Assembly: GCF_019399895.1 (NCBI RefSeq)
Contig: NC_091864.1
Span: forward strand, 5,434,001 to 5,498,000
Origin: Cardiocondyla obscurior
Taxonomy: Eukaryota; Arthropoda; Insecta; Hymenoptera; Formicidae
Direction: 5' to 3'
DNA: 64,000 bases
Shown here: positions 1-13,300 of the stretch, piece by piece
Position numbering within the stretch: the stretch's first letter is position 1
Layout: each line of letters begins with the position of its first letter
The notes under the pieces: model-generated
What the model was told of the DNA's origin: nothing
What the model saw: only the letters and a program-made list of their open reading frames with translations
The model's database searches: none
Translations under genes and position numbers: made by a program

Positions 1-2200
1 CGCGCAACCCCTTCGTCCCTTACTAGGGTCTCCAAAACTCAGCGGCGCTATTCATTCGCGCGCTCTTTCAGGCGGGTGACGCACGTGTAGAGATAAGGGT
101 GCTAGACTTTGATAGCGACCTGTCTCACGCACAAAGGACCCAGAAAACTCTATGAATATGGCCGACATTGTCAGCGCACGTCGCCATTCCGCGCGTCGCC
201 AAGCAAGGGCCTCGCTTCGTACTTGAATTAATTAAACTAGAACTAATCGAGTTGCAAGTCTAAACAGTCGAATATAAAGTAGGCCAATTAATTTCCGCGA
301 TATTGTTATCCTCGTATCGTTGTCTTTTTGACGAATTTATAGTTTACTCGTAGCCACAACTGAGACTTTCAACGGATGGAAACTTGTGCGCGATGATGTT
401 ACATTTTACCCAAACATGCGTCGAGAATCAAAGTGAATAATGATATTCGAATAAATTGAAGAGTTTTTACATTACAAATTAATCCCCAGTATAAATGTTT
501 AATAATGAGAAAACGTTGAAAATGGTTGAAAGCTCTTTGAAGCTAAGCTTCGACTAAAACTCATTAAATTCAAATAAATTTTTTTCCTCCCACTGTCAAT
601 CATATGGATTTAAAATAAATAGTTTTGCGTTTGACGGTAATTCAGCATAAAATTTTAACAAACGTACCTACTACATGTTGCATGCTCAAGTCACAGTATT
701 CTTACATATATCGAGAGATAATAAATACACAAAAATTTAACTGTATTTTCGTTTCTGAGAGTGCATAATTATCTTACTTTCATCTCGCGTTTTCAATGTT
801 ACTTTTTTTTTCAGTCGGACGCTTTCTTCGCTGTTAGTAAAAAATAATCCGATCTGTGCGCGGATTGCTCAAAGCCTGTTAGTAAAGCCTGCGCTGTCAT
901 GCACTTTGTGCAAAATCACGTTTCTCGCCGTTATAGCAAAAATATTATTGGTAAAAAAAAAAAAAGGGAGAATGTGAATTGACGATTGACACGTACACTC
1001 CCAGTGGGAAAAACTAAACGTCCATCCGATTGTCGATTTTTATGTACACAAATTTGACTTGTTGATTTAGTTCATAAAATGAAAATGTACGATATTCACG
1101 CAGTTATCAAGGCACGTTCAAGCCCATCGACATTCCATTGATGTATTGTATTGATTATTGCTGAACGATTTAACAATTCAGATTTTTAACGATTTAATTC
1201 ATGCGGCCGTAATTTTCGATGGAATTCTCAATTTTTTTTTTTTTTTTTTTTTTTTTAATGTCTCTCATCCAGTTGATCGTAGTCGAGTCGATAATTATCG
1301 AACGCTTAACAGTCTTAGCAAATAAAAAAAAAGATATTATATTCAGTACATACACAATTGTGCATATCGATTATAATTATTATTAATATAAATTAAAGAT
1401 TATGTGATATTTGTAGAGCTTTTGAAAACGTTTACAAAATACAGGAGAACTACTTTAACTTTTGTGACAATGATTAGAACGTGATAGCTCTATTGGTCAG
1501 GAGTTATCTGTAACTTCGATACTATTTACGACACCGACGGCAGTAAACGAGACCCGCGCTGTGCTATAAAAATCCCAGGCCACGCGATTACGGCCATTTT
1601 CTTTATTTTTCCTCTTTTGCGACAAGCTACGTGGTCGTAATGCATCGCACAAAATATCCCCATGACGTTGAACACGGCCCATTTGTGCAGCATCTTCCAC
1701 CGGTGTTATCAGGCAAATCACCTTCCCACCCCTTTCTCCTCCGCTGTCTTTGGATAATCTACGAGCTGTATTGTATCCACGGCATCGCGAGAAGCGATTT
1801 AATTTTCCCGAAACACGAGAAAAGCTCTATGACCGATATCGCGATTTTTCAACATATTGCATTGACTAAATAAAATTGTGAGACATTAAATTTATTTTCA
1901 AAATAATTTAACGCTGAAAGCAGTAAGAGACACACTTTAAATCCAAGAATGTTATCAAACTCTTGAAGACATTTAATTACGACGAGATAATATACGCGAG
2001 ATAAAAAAAAAATAATAATAATAACGAAAAGAAAATATCTTGAGACTACTTTTAGAAAGACTGGTTAATCTTGAGCGTCTACTTTGAAAGATAATTCACA
2101 TTATGAACGATGAAAAATTGTAATCAAGGCGCAAGTGTGTAATGATAAAAGTGACTCGCGTTGAAGCGAGCCCGATAGAGACGCTTACAGCCGGAAGGGA
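1..2200. other. AT-rich non-coding block
   Basis: No gene-like structure is supported here. The block is AT-rich with many short A and T runs, the longest being 25 T at 1232-1256. A good-looking splice acceptor (T-run then CAG) ends at 814, but every following frame closes without a convincing donor. It is consistent with intron or intergenic DNA. Confidence 0.6.
1232..1256. repeat. poly(T) run, 25 nt
   Basis: An uninterrupted run of 25 T residues. No retroposon body or target-site duplication is visible beside it, so it is a simple homopolymer. Confidence 0.95.
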
Positions 2201-3800
2201 TAAAATGTTGTGAACGAGTAATCTCGCGGCGGTACGTGCTTCTTAAAGGGAACGGGCTATTAGCGAGCAGCTCATCCTAGTTAGGGCGCGGCGGCGACGT
2301 CCGCTTCTTGGGACGGTGTGGCTGAACTTTGACGAGCGTCCGCAAGATATTAAACCGAAGCCAAACTAACTTCCTCCTTCCGTCGTCGCCCGAACGCGGC
2401 GCGGCTCGCCGGCTAGTTAATTACTTAGGTTTCAAACATGGGAAGAGGAGATCGGGGATTCTAAGGGGGTCTCCTCCGCGTTACATATAATGCCGAATGG
2501 CGCTTCTACCTCCGTGTGACTATCTCGCTGCTGCAGAAAGCGGCTCCCATGCCCGAAAGCACGAGGAAATGAAATCTATTCGAGTGGACTACGCGGTAGA
2601 CTAACTATCCTCCCCGTATCCAGGCAGCGCGGCCCCCTTTCGCCATTATCGTAGGGCTTCTACTTCGCAGGAACGGGCAAGAGCCCTTCCACTCTTCTTC
2701 TTCATCCCCCGCCCGGCTCCTCGGCAATTTCGCGCAAAAGCTTGGAAACTCCACGGCACTTTGTGCTCTATTGTTTGACTTGTGCTCTAACTATCCGTTC
2801 CTAGAATCAACCTAATATTTTACTTCGGAGAACGAACAGCCCGCCTCGTATGATGGAGGACTATTGGAAAGTACTTGTACCCGATTGACCCTCTCTCTCT
2901 ACCTCCCTTCAGCCGTTTCTTATGAACTAACCTGCACTGTCTTTTCCCTCGATCCCATTCCTCGTTTTTCTCCTACCTGCGCGCTCCACCTCGTTCCCGC
3001 TGACGAGCGTATTGCTCGTGCTGCTGCATTCGCAGAAACTACATTTCTCGTTCGAATTGTGTGGATCTTCGATCTAAAAAGTTTCAACCTGCCCGAGGTG
3101 GTTCGGCGAGGTTTCACTGTTAGTTTCTTACGTCGATGATATCCCAAGTAATCAGAGTATAATTGCTCCTATCTCCGCAGGTGGTGGTGGGTCTTACCTC
3201 GCTGTAGCCCACGCTAACAATCCACCCAGTACTGCGGACAGGAAAATACATTCGCGCGCGGGATAACAATTTCTCGGAAGATTAACAACCGAGCTCTCCT
3301 TCTGCGAGAAACTTTATTTTCGCGAGCGTAATAAAATAAAAAAAAAAGGAAAAAAAAATCACACGGTTGTAATACCGACGAAGGTACTTTCGCCGAATGC
3401 GGCGGCGTGTAGAAAAATCGACCGGGCGAAATCGCTCACTTTCCGTTCGCGCCGAGCGCGGCTTACTCGCTGTTACTCGCCGCTTAAATCCATTAGCGCG
3501 TCGAAATCACACAGCGCGGATAAAACCCTAGGCGCTAGGTAAAACGGTAGAAGGACGGGGAGAGTAAGAGGGGAGGCCGCTTTGGAAATGGTCCCGCCGA
3601 TTATACCGTCGCTTCTGGAAACGCCTCATCCCAGTAGCGCGCTCTACTCTTCCATTCGAACGGAATCTTGTCATTCCGAAGCGACGATTGCCGCGTCAAA
3701 CTTCGAGCGGCCCTCTTCAACGTCCTATCTGGAACACTTTCCTCGATCCGGACCAACTTCCTACAGCGCGAATTCCACATGATGGGATAAGACGGAGGCG
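2200..3800. other. GC-richer non-coding block
   Basis: This part is richer in GC and CpG than its flanks, and short open frames occur on both strands (for example 2864-3139 + and 2920-3147 -). They overlap antiparallel to each other and have no splice context that favours either. The 34-bp minus-strand exon candidate inside the block is listed separately. Confidence 0.5.
3198..3231 (-). CDS. candidate 34-bp internal exon (unidentified)
   Basis: On the minus strand a pyrimidine-rich acceptor (TTTTCCTGTCCGCAG) is followed 34 bases later by a near-consensus donor (CGAG/GTAAGA). Two of three frames are open; one reads TGWIVSVGYSE, entering with one leftover base and ending in phase 0. No neighbouring exon in a compatible phase was found, and no protein family is recognised. 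A 34-bp exon is short but possible in insects. Chance pairing of splice-like motifs in 64 kb is a real alternative. Confidence 0.15.
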
Positions 3801-5900
3801 CGGCGCCGACGACGTCCAAAGAACTTCGAGGGCGCGTTGAATCGATTAAATGGCATTCCGAGCTACGAAACTTTTCTCTCTTCCGTGAATTCATAGCTCA
3901 CTCGGCATTCTGCCCAGATTATGTCAAGATTACTGAAAATCACCCGAGATTTGTCCCGCCGCCGCAATATCGCCCTATTCTCTACCGTTTTCTTATTACA
4001 TGTATACTCTATATAATATATGCTAGAGATATTTCATAAATTTTATCGTCTCAGAATTAAAAGCGCGAATCGACTGTGTAATCGATCGAGACGACAATTA
4101 TCTATCCGTCTATACAACTTGCAAAATAATTTATCTGCTGTGAACGAAATCTGACGCCCAATTTCCAATCCTGTATACGTAATGAACCTATTAACTAATG
4201 TATCAACGATAATTAATGTGGCAATTAGCAATTGTCGTTTCGCTGTGATTAATTATTTACTCTCAAATTTAGAATATCCTAATTGAAACCACTTAAATTA
4301 CAATCCTCGCGTAACACATGGCGATTGTACGGCGAGTGAATTAAGTGTCGCGAAAAGAAACGCTCGTCCATAATGTATCCCGTAGGAAACGCTAGCGGCT
4401 GACGCGATCTCTTCGGGAAAAGAAACACCTCGCTGAAAGGATAGTTAACTTTCTCGCAAGTCTTGATTTCGTCCCGATCGGCGAAGGGCTAAGTCGTCAC
4501 CCTAAGGGAATCCTCGGCGCAATTCCACGAGATTGAATATACGAGAAAGACCGGACAAAAAAGTCAGCCGCTCCTTGTCGATGCTGATAGATTCCTGATG
4601 TGTTCCCGGGATAAAAGTTTTTGCGACGTTCAGTCGAAGCCTCGCGCGTCTCGAAGTCGCTCGGACGGAAGAGATAAGAAGTTAATGTATATAGCGGAGA
4701 CGCATGGCGTCCAAAAATTATGTCCAAGATGGAAAAGTCGGCCAAATGCTCTATCAATAGCTGCCCTCTTTCCGATCTTTCGTATCGCGCAGCGTGACAG
4801 CGACGAAAGCGATAATTACGACATTATTATCTCGTCGTAAAAAAAAAAGAAAATTCTCCAATTACACTTTCGGTAATTATAAACGTAAATTTTGTTTCAT
4901 TGTTATGTTATCGTGTTATATTAACGTACTTGTCGAAACTGTGGTAGATAATCCATTAGTTACTTCGGAATGACATAGATTAGTTGAGGGCTATCTCTGC
5001 GAAACATTTCTCATCTCCGCCGACGTGAGCCCTGACGATCTAGCTCTTGATTTCGCGCATAATGTGCCTATCGTGTGTTGTAGCTCGTTCAATTAATAAT
5101 TCTCACGTTACCGCGGTAAATAATCCCCCGTGCCTGTAACAGGATAACGTTCGTATACGCGCGGCGGAAACTTTCGCGTGGCCGTAATATAAAGATTTAA
5201 CGTCCAAGTGGATCATCGACGATCGAACAAATGGACTTACGAGTTCGTTTATTCGCCAATCATTTCCGGTAATGGTATGGTTTATTGATCCTCGAATAAC
5301 GAGTATGTATGAAAGTTTGCGGTTACGATGCCGGCCGCCTAGGTAATCCTATAGAGAAGACTTAAAGCTCGAGTGGATCATGTTTCCGTTGTACGAAGCA
5401 CGTACTTTTCCGGGCCAAATTGGCTTAACTCCTCAACGACGACTTTTGCGTGTCATACGGTTTTACAAGAAAAACCATTGCGCAGTACCTACCTAAATCT
5501 AACGATATTTCAAAGTATCAGATTGGCTCGCGCGCTACTCGAAAAATCACTATTATTTTTATACAAGCGGATGTAAAAATTTTTGCATATAGATTTGCAA
5601 CGAAATATATTACTTTCAAAGCTATCAAATGTTATACAACAGTACTTATCCGTGTTATATCTAAAAGTCAGTAAAAAGAACCGTTTAATAAATCTTTTTA
5701 ATTATTTTTAATACTATTTCTTTTCTCCCTCGTATTTCTCGAAATTTTTTCAAAGGACTTCTCCTAGGGCGTAATAAAATATTATTCACTCGCTCATTCT
5801 CCGCCGCACTCCGGGCGGTACTCTTAAAAGTGTACTTGCCCATAGAAGGCCGCGATAAGCGCAGCTAGACTATTAAGCTAAATTAAGAATCGCGGGGCGT
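3800..5900. other. non-coding block
   Basis: Mixed-composition DNA with only short open frames. I see no paired splice sites, RNA gene or repeat of note. Confidence 0.6.
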
Positions 5901-8450
5901 CCCGCTCGGCGCATAACGAAGACATCGCGCTTGCCCGGGCCCGGTTCACCATCGTCGAGCATCGTTGATTCTTAATACGCGCCGCAGTACCCATTGTCGC
6001 CATTTTCCCGGCGATTAACCCGCGGGCCGGCCTCGCCTTCATACAAATTCTCTCGTCTCCACGGCCCGAGCTATTTTTCTCGCCTAATGTACGCTCGCAT
6101 TAGCGTCACAGGCCCCGCTCTTTACGAGAAGGAAAATTATAATTTCCCTGGGAAAAGTCGGCGGCTGAATTTACTACTTCGCGATAGTCTGGGCTCGCCC
6201 TACAGAAAATTTCATCGCGCGCCACCATCTCTTTTCCTCTGGCGTGATCTACCCACCCCGTGTACAACCCGTGTCCCTATTCTCGCTTATATCTACGAGC
6301 ATTTCCCGCCTTCGTCATATTTTCTTGATTGCGCCGCTCGCGGATACTCTCGATAAAGCATGGGCGCGCACCCGAGAAGCCGTAACCGCGAAATTATTTC
6401 TCCATATATCGCGACCCGCTTTCCTAGGAGGGCGCCGATAAATTATATTGCCCGTGGCACTCCGCCGTCGACGAGCACGCCGGTTCGGCGGTCACGCATA
6501 GAGCCGATGCTAAAACGTACGAAGCTAATAAGTGCCTATCGTGCCGCAATTACGCCGCCGAGTTCTAGCACGGGGCGGCTTTGCTGTCAAGAGATCGCGT
6601 TCGAGATGGAAAATCCGTCCTCCCTCATTTGGCTGCGAGCGAGATGGCGATCACTCCGATTTGAAACCGCGATCTCGTCGGTCCGATCAAGTCGTGATCT
6701 CGACGTAACTCAACGTGGCAGGCGGCGGCGATTCCGGACGCCGGGACGACCCGAGCCTCGCGATCGCCGACGGCGGCGATTTGTCCGTTTTACGGCGGAA
6801 TCCGTGTCCCGCCCTGTAATTCTACCACGTCCGACCGGGGTATTATTGCCTAATGCGGATCATCGAGCTTTACCCATGCTCGCATTATGTTTCGGTCCGC
6901 GCCGCGTTTCTCCGCCTGTAAATCACAGACCCGCCGTGGCCGTTAAAGCACTCCAGTTAAACCGCTCGCGTTCAAGTAGTAACGACGCGTCGTTGGCAGC
7001 CGCGCGGCGGCGATTGCGGGTCGGTATGTCTCGCGTGGCGACGCGCGAGTATCGTAATCGCCCAATTAAATTAGGCGGCGACGCGTAATTGTATGTCACT
7101 GTCCGCTCGGCTCGTCGTAATTGGGGCTGAACCCGCACGCATAACGCCACCCGGTGTAATTAGAATTGTTTCCCGCTGTGAAAACGCGCGCGGCGGAAAA
7201 AAGCTCTTCCTGACGATTCGCGTTTCGCCGATACGTTATTCGGCGCCGTTAATTATTTTACTTTGTTTCGTCGCTTCGCGCGCAGTTTCATTGTCGCTGT
7301 AACAATTGCGCGGGAGGCGTTCGGCGTGCATGATTGCCGAAGCTCTTCACTCACGACTCGCAGAGATCTTTAAAAAACGCGCGTGATTTTCGAAACGAGA
7401 CGGCGACTCGATAAAAGAAACGTCCACGTTGTTTTATAAATTTTTCTTTTTAATAGTTCTAGAGGGATTAGCAACTCAGTGCATTAACGATTGTTGTCAC
7501 AGAGAGCATTAGCAACTGTTGCCGAGCGTTGTAATAACATTCGCGGCGCGAATTTCTCACGTTAACGACCCACGCCACGCTAACATTCAACCACCGAAAG
7601 ATCGTCAGCCGGAAATTCTGAACTTTCCGCGCGAGAGCGCAGCCTCGCAACGGGAAATTATCGCCCAGCTGCTGCCGATGGACCACTTATGCGACTTATA
7701 AGTTTACGTTCTGGTGCAGAGAAGCATGCACTTAGCGCGCGCAACGCTGCTGCGAGCGATGCGAGACACGCGACAGATGACGACGGTGTAAGACTCCGCA
7801 AACCGGAACCAGAATCAAAACAGACCCAAAATCTCTCGCCTGCGGTTCGCGATAGTTACGTGCAACACACACCCACGCGCGGAGAATTCCGACGATATGC
7901 ATGCGCGCATGTAGCACGTCGTTACGCTGTTAATTCGGTACCTAAGCGCGAGAGCTTATATCGCAGATGAACAAGCGGCAACCCTTGATTCACGATACGA
8001 GCGCACGTTACGCGCGAGAGCCGGTCGCTGTTAAGAAAACAGTCGCGCGAAATTGATTCGCGGATTAAAAAATGAAATGATAGCGTAATTGCGCGCTCCC
8101 CGGGCGTTTATTTCGCCAAGCTGTGTTATTCGCCGCGGCGGGTACCATGGTAAATCCGAGTAATGGTATCATCGGTGTAATTCAATATTGCCCGAAATGT
8201 CAAAGCGGATTATTTGATTTCCCCTCTGACGATTTTTGCGTCCTCTTTCCGCCTTTCCCCGTTACGCCCTATATCGCTTTTTACCCTTTTTTTTCACGGG
8301 AGGTTTCCCCCTCCCCACGTGTCGAGTCATGTTCTCCGAGGATCGCAAAGAATATACCGGTTTATCTCACACGGGAATTGATTTGCAATTATCGTTGTGC
8401 TTCCCTCGCGCGATCTCACTGACGCCGACGTATGCGAAAGTCACAAAATA
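5900..8450. other. CpG-rich island with spurious long frames
   Basis: A CpG-dense stretch in which long frames open on several registers. The longest, 242 codons at 6360-7088 +, is extremely Arg/Pro/Ser-rich with runs such as GRRRRFR and DRRRRRF, and it lacks any recognisable domain. A minus-strand frame (6923-7150) is open across part of the same bases. High GC and CpG lower the rate of stop codons, which explains this without coding. It could be an unmethylated regulatory region. Confidence 0.5.
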
Positions 8451-11400
8451 ATCTGCGAATCCGTCACGAGAAACGTTAATTACATGGCAATGATCTCATT
8501 TTGTCCCATTTTGATTACAGATTGTTATACCGCATTCGCAATATTATTAGTGCCGCCCAGCCTACCATCTGCACGGGTTTATTCCGCGGTCAAGCGTAGC
8601 CAACAGGCCCGCTGCAATCTCGTAGTAGTTATTGCGAAGCGTGGTCAGCCGGCAGTCACGCTAGCCCGTATACATTAGTTGGCACTCGCCAGTTATATAA
8701 TGCACAGCGCGCACGTATTTGACATCAATTAAATTGAGGAGGTCTATTAATTAGTATTATACATACATCAGACGTCTAGAATTGAATAATTTAGATAGAG
8801 GACCGGAGTTATAGAATAAACGTCTGAAAACTATGTTAAATATTCCCGATAATAACCATGCTGAATATTCTCGATATCGTGTCCAAAGTAACATTAATTT
8901 ATGACAACTATTAGACACTCGTTTTTAATTATGCCCGTGGCTTCGAAGACTAGTATATCCGGGCTTGAATTAATAAATTTAAAATTCAAACGAGAGCTTT
9001 CTTTAACCTCGAGCTAAGCCGACTCCAATCTATCTCCGCCTAATTTGGCAGCGCACAAAGCGTCTAATTCATTTCCACCGTCGTTGTGAGCGACGCGACC
9101 CTATTGTCGCGCAGTTAATTGCGCAGTAATTACGGAACGATGCCCGGAGAAAATCACGACGAGTTGTTTTATTTCCGCCCCGGCGACTTCTACGCTCCTC
9201 TCGTTACAACTCTCGATCTTTCCCGTTTCTTCTGCTCTATTTATTTATTTTTTTTTAACAGCTTTTTATAGCTAACGACTTACTCTGAGAATCGCCAACA
9301 GGAATACATACTTTATTTCCCATCGGAATTATGATGTATCGTATCCGTAATTGCCGTCAGCGCCAAATTATTAACCTGGGATTATTTTTAATGTCGCGCT
9401 CGTTAAGCATAAAACGGAAGCAAAAAGAGTGTTTTTACGATTTTTTCTCTCTGTCGTGTACAACACATGTAAAGGGAAATAAAGTTGCGTGGTAGCGTGC
9501 AATATGCAAAATTAAATCCGGCCAATAAAGTAATTCGATGAAACTGGAAAACGATTGCGTCAGTAACATACACTCTAATTTTAATAATGTATTTCATTAT
9601 CTTTTTATATTAATACGCTTACTTTATTAACGCGCTGCAGAGAGAAATACATTCGATAACTTCTGCCGTTCGATGTCACCCGTTTTATATCCTGTACACT
9701 TTTCACGAGCATGTTTTTCCTTTTTCCATTTTTTTTTTTTTACGCTGGCATAAAAATTTTATGTCTTCGTTCAAAGTTGGTTGCGGCGCAAACTCGAGTA
9801 AATTTTGCAATGAATGAATTTGAATGTTTCCTGCTTCTGCTCGCGACCTCGCCCACCTCGCGAGTAATTGAATTAGGTATTTTAAATGTAATCGAGTCGA
9901 GTGGCCCGTCCCGTCAAACATTGCCATGCCGCGAATTACGCATTTTAAAACGATCTCATCGAGTTCGCGATCGAACGAACCGCCGCGCAATTTCCATGGT
10001 GAAATTTTGGGTTTGCCCGTGGCGTTTGCCGATGCCAAACCTAATGTGAGTATTGGTAAATTACGTACTAGTAATCGCGTTTGATACAATTTGACGTGCA
10101 CATATAACAAAAAAAAAAAAAAAATAATAATAATACTAATAATAAAAAATTGATGCATCATCATTTACAAACTCGTATGATTTCGTTACGTCGATAAAAC
10201 TCAGCTGGTTAAATTTTACCATTAACTTTATCATGAATTTCATTGTGGTGAATGCTAATTAAAGAATTGTTCGATCGATAAACAAATTCGGGCATGTTTG
10301 TATTTAATTAAATTGATTGCAATAATAATATTTCGTCATGTTGGCATCGCTTGTTTGTCCGGTTTAGTATTGCACACATGGGCGGAATGGCAAAAGACAA
10401 TAAAAATAAATATAAATGAATATTTTTGATGTAATAACGACCGCCGTTGCAGGAAAGCGCTGTGATCTGAAGTCGTAGAAGTATTTCATCAATCAATAAT
10501 TCTCGTTACGTTCTTATTAATTAAGATCTGAATTGGAAGTAAAGCGGCGGCGTTAATTCAATAAAAGCGACCCGACCGGAGTTTTTATCCGCAATTATCA
10601 AAACGAGATATAGATTGATAGAGCCATTCATCCTGTGTAAAGCCTCGCTTAGTTTCTGCGCTACACGCTCGCATGTCACACGACTCAAATCGGCTTGTGT
10701 ACGCGTAAGCCTCGAAGCACGTAACCGGCCAATGCGCTCGGAGAGGAAAATTGCGAATGGGACGTGACATCGTTTTTTCCCCCCCATTTTATTTTTTTCT
10801 TTTTTTTTTGCGACTAGAGATCGCACAGTTGCAGCAGCGAGCGAATGGTTTTCGAGCGACGAACAAACAAGCGCTAACGACAAATAACAAGAGCTCTGCT
10901 GAGCTCTGGTGGAGGAAAACCCGCGGGGGTCACACTTAGCCGGCAGAATCTTTTTGCATAACGCATATATTCTTTGCGGAATAAAAATTGCAAAAATTTT
11001 CATTCGGGAATAAACGTTTGTCGAGGCGATTTCGCGTCGCATGTGGAAATGGTATATGTGGCGTTTCACAATTTCTAAGCTCACATGGCACGTAAGGCTT
11101 TGCAACATTTGTATGGAAATTGTGTTGTAATTTCAGCAAAAATTCTTCCGATAAATGAGTGAGAAAGGTCGACGTGCGTCAGAATCAAAATGATGCAAAC
11201 GTAAATCTTCGTTATCGGCAAAAAATAATCCAATTATTTTCAAATATCATTTACGTAAATTACTGTCTGCACCTCTGCCCAGTGAGCGGGATGAATTTAA
11301 AAACTCGGTCACGCAGCAGTTAGTCGCGCGATTTAATGAAACTCTTGCAATATGTAGAGTGGTACCTGGTCACGAGAAAAAGGAGAGGGTGCCTGTAGGC

Positions 11401-13300
11401 GGAGGGAAAATTACCGACGTGACGAAGTGGCCATTAATAACGCAAAATGGTCCCACGACGCTTCATTACTTTCGCCCCTTTTTTTTAAATTAGCAGTCGA
11501 GAAAAAGTGTTAGACGGTTCGTACGTTCTTTGAATTAAACCTCTGTACGAGTTTCATTAAAACAAACAGCTTAATAGTCATTTTACCTATTCACCATCGA
11601 CTCGTTAGGGCGGCAAGCATAATAGATCCACGCGACAAGATAAGAAAGATAGTCAAAATCAGCATTTTAATCGAGATCGGATTGGAATTTTCTGAAAAAT
11701 TAAATTGCCAGAGAATATATTTCACTCAATATTCAACTAGTTTTTCCACACACACAAAAAGTCATCTTGTCAATTAAATGATTTATAAATATTATCAGCG
11801 AAATTCCGGAGAAATAAATTTGCTTAAAAAACGCGTATTGTGTGTGTATATATATTAATTTTGCGTAATTTTCACGTGATGAAAAGAAGCGTGCAGAAAT
11901 TGACTCGCAAGCGAACCGCGTGACAGGTTCGAAACTAGTTTCGCGGTCATTCTATGTCCCGACACCACTCGACAACTTTCCGTTATCGTCAGGCATACGT
12001 TATGTGTCCGGAAAATCTGTGATTTCTCATTTAACTTTCGTTTAATTATTATTACGGCGAGGGTCCGTTCGGGGCCACCATTATCACGGTACACGGCGGT
12101 TAGTCCGTGGAGGATGTTTCATTCCGGACAAAAACCAACAGGATTATGAGCCCGACGCGGCGCGCAGTACATCGGTCCGAGTGTCGTTAAATTTATGCAA
12201 ATAATTTTCATTAATATTAAACGGCAGCGTGATGCAGCTTGAGAGACTTTACCGTTCGCGCACCGTTAAATAACGCTTGTGAATACAATTGTACTCTTGA
12301 TTCAAATCCGATGCTTCCTAACTTTTTGGCCCCGCGCGTCGCTTTAATATTTCGAAATCGTTCTCCCCCGTCGTGTGCGACAGAAATTTAACGAAGAGTT
12401 AGAATTAACAAAATTTATGTTTTTCGTGAGTTGTTTTTTTCTTTTACTCCGCTTTTAATTAAATTAATAAATAATTTTGCGTCTAACTTTTCTCGCGTGC
12501 AGTTTATAGCACAAACGTGTGTTCAGGTTTAAACATTAGATTCGGAGAGGAGATTTGGGTATCTTGCTTTTAGAGATAATGTAGATTCTGTGTTACCTCC
12601 GACTGCACTTCACATTGCTTGTCAGTATTTGCATGTTCAGACCTCCTGATCGTTTAATTAATATTTCGCTTTGTAAATGAAGCAAAATTGAAATGATAAT
12701 AATTAATAATTTGATTTTCAACTGCATCTAAAATTTGCAACCAATTTAATTGAGATAATTTATACAATATACGTATTTAAATAACGTTTATTAATGTTTG
12801 TGTTTGTAAGTGTTGCGCAAAGTGCAATTTCATGTGCATTATCGTATCAGTAACGCAGTTAACGTCAGCAGCAAAGTCAAAGATAGTTTATTTCTTACAC
12901 AGCACGGTAATACGCGACGCTATTCGAGAACAAATTTCTCGTCAAAAAGTATTCCTCTCGCGTGTTTCCGCGCATTAACGTCGGTAAATGGCGTCGTTAC
13001 GTAGAACCAACGTTATAATCGACTTTAAAAAAGTACAGATTTCCTTATACTGTCATTAAAAATACAACGAGGTCAGTCGGAAATGCGACGTTCATTCACC
13101 AACCGTTTATTACTTCGTTTCTTCGCGAAATGGCAGAAGGTACCCGTTCAAAGCTTCAAAGATACTCGGGAAATTTTTTAATTCGCGTTTAGATTCGTAT
13201 AAGCGGTCGCGAAGATTAAAACGCGTCGTAAGTAACGCGTGGTAAACTCCAAGTTTTCTTCGGCTGCATTTATCTCGCGAGATCTATGTCCTTGCTTCTC
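8450..13300. other. AT-rich non-coding block
   Basis: Mostly AT-rich with scattered CpG-rich patches. Open frames near 9.7-10.2 kb run on both strands over the same bases and include a poly-T/poly-A encoded Phe/Ile or Lys run, so neither is convincing. A GTGAGT donor-like motif occurs at 10047 but has no matching acceptor or family match. Confidence 0.6.

Noticed and set aside
815..980. Strong T-run/CAG acceptor followed by an open frame
   Set aside because: The frame runs into an A-run and closes soon after; no donor in a sensible position.
6360..7088. 242-codon plus-strand open frame
   Set aside because: Arg/Pro/Ser-rich low-complexity product in a CpG-rich island, with other frames open on both strands and no domain, splice or promoter context.
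9703..10164. 153-codon minus-strand open frame
   Set aside because: Begins in a T/A-run encoding Ile/Phe and ends in a Lys run; the plus strand is open for 112 codons over the same bases.
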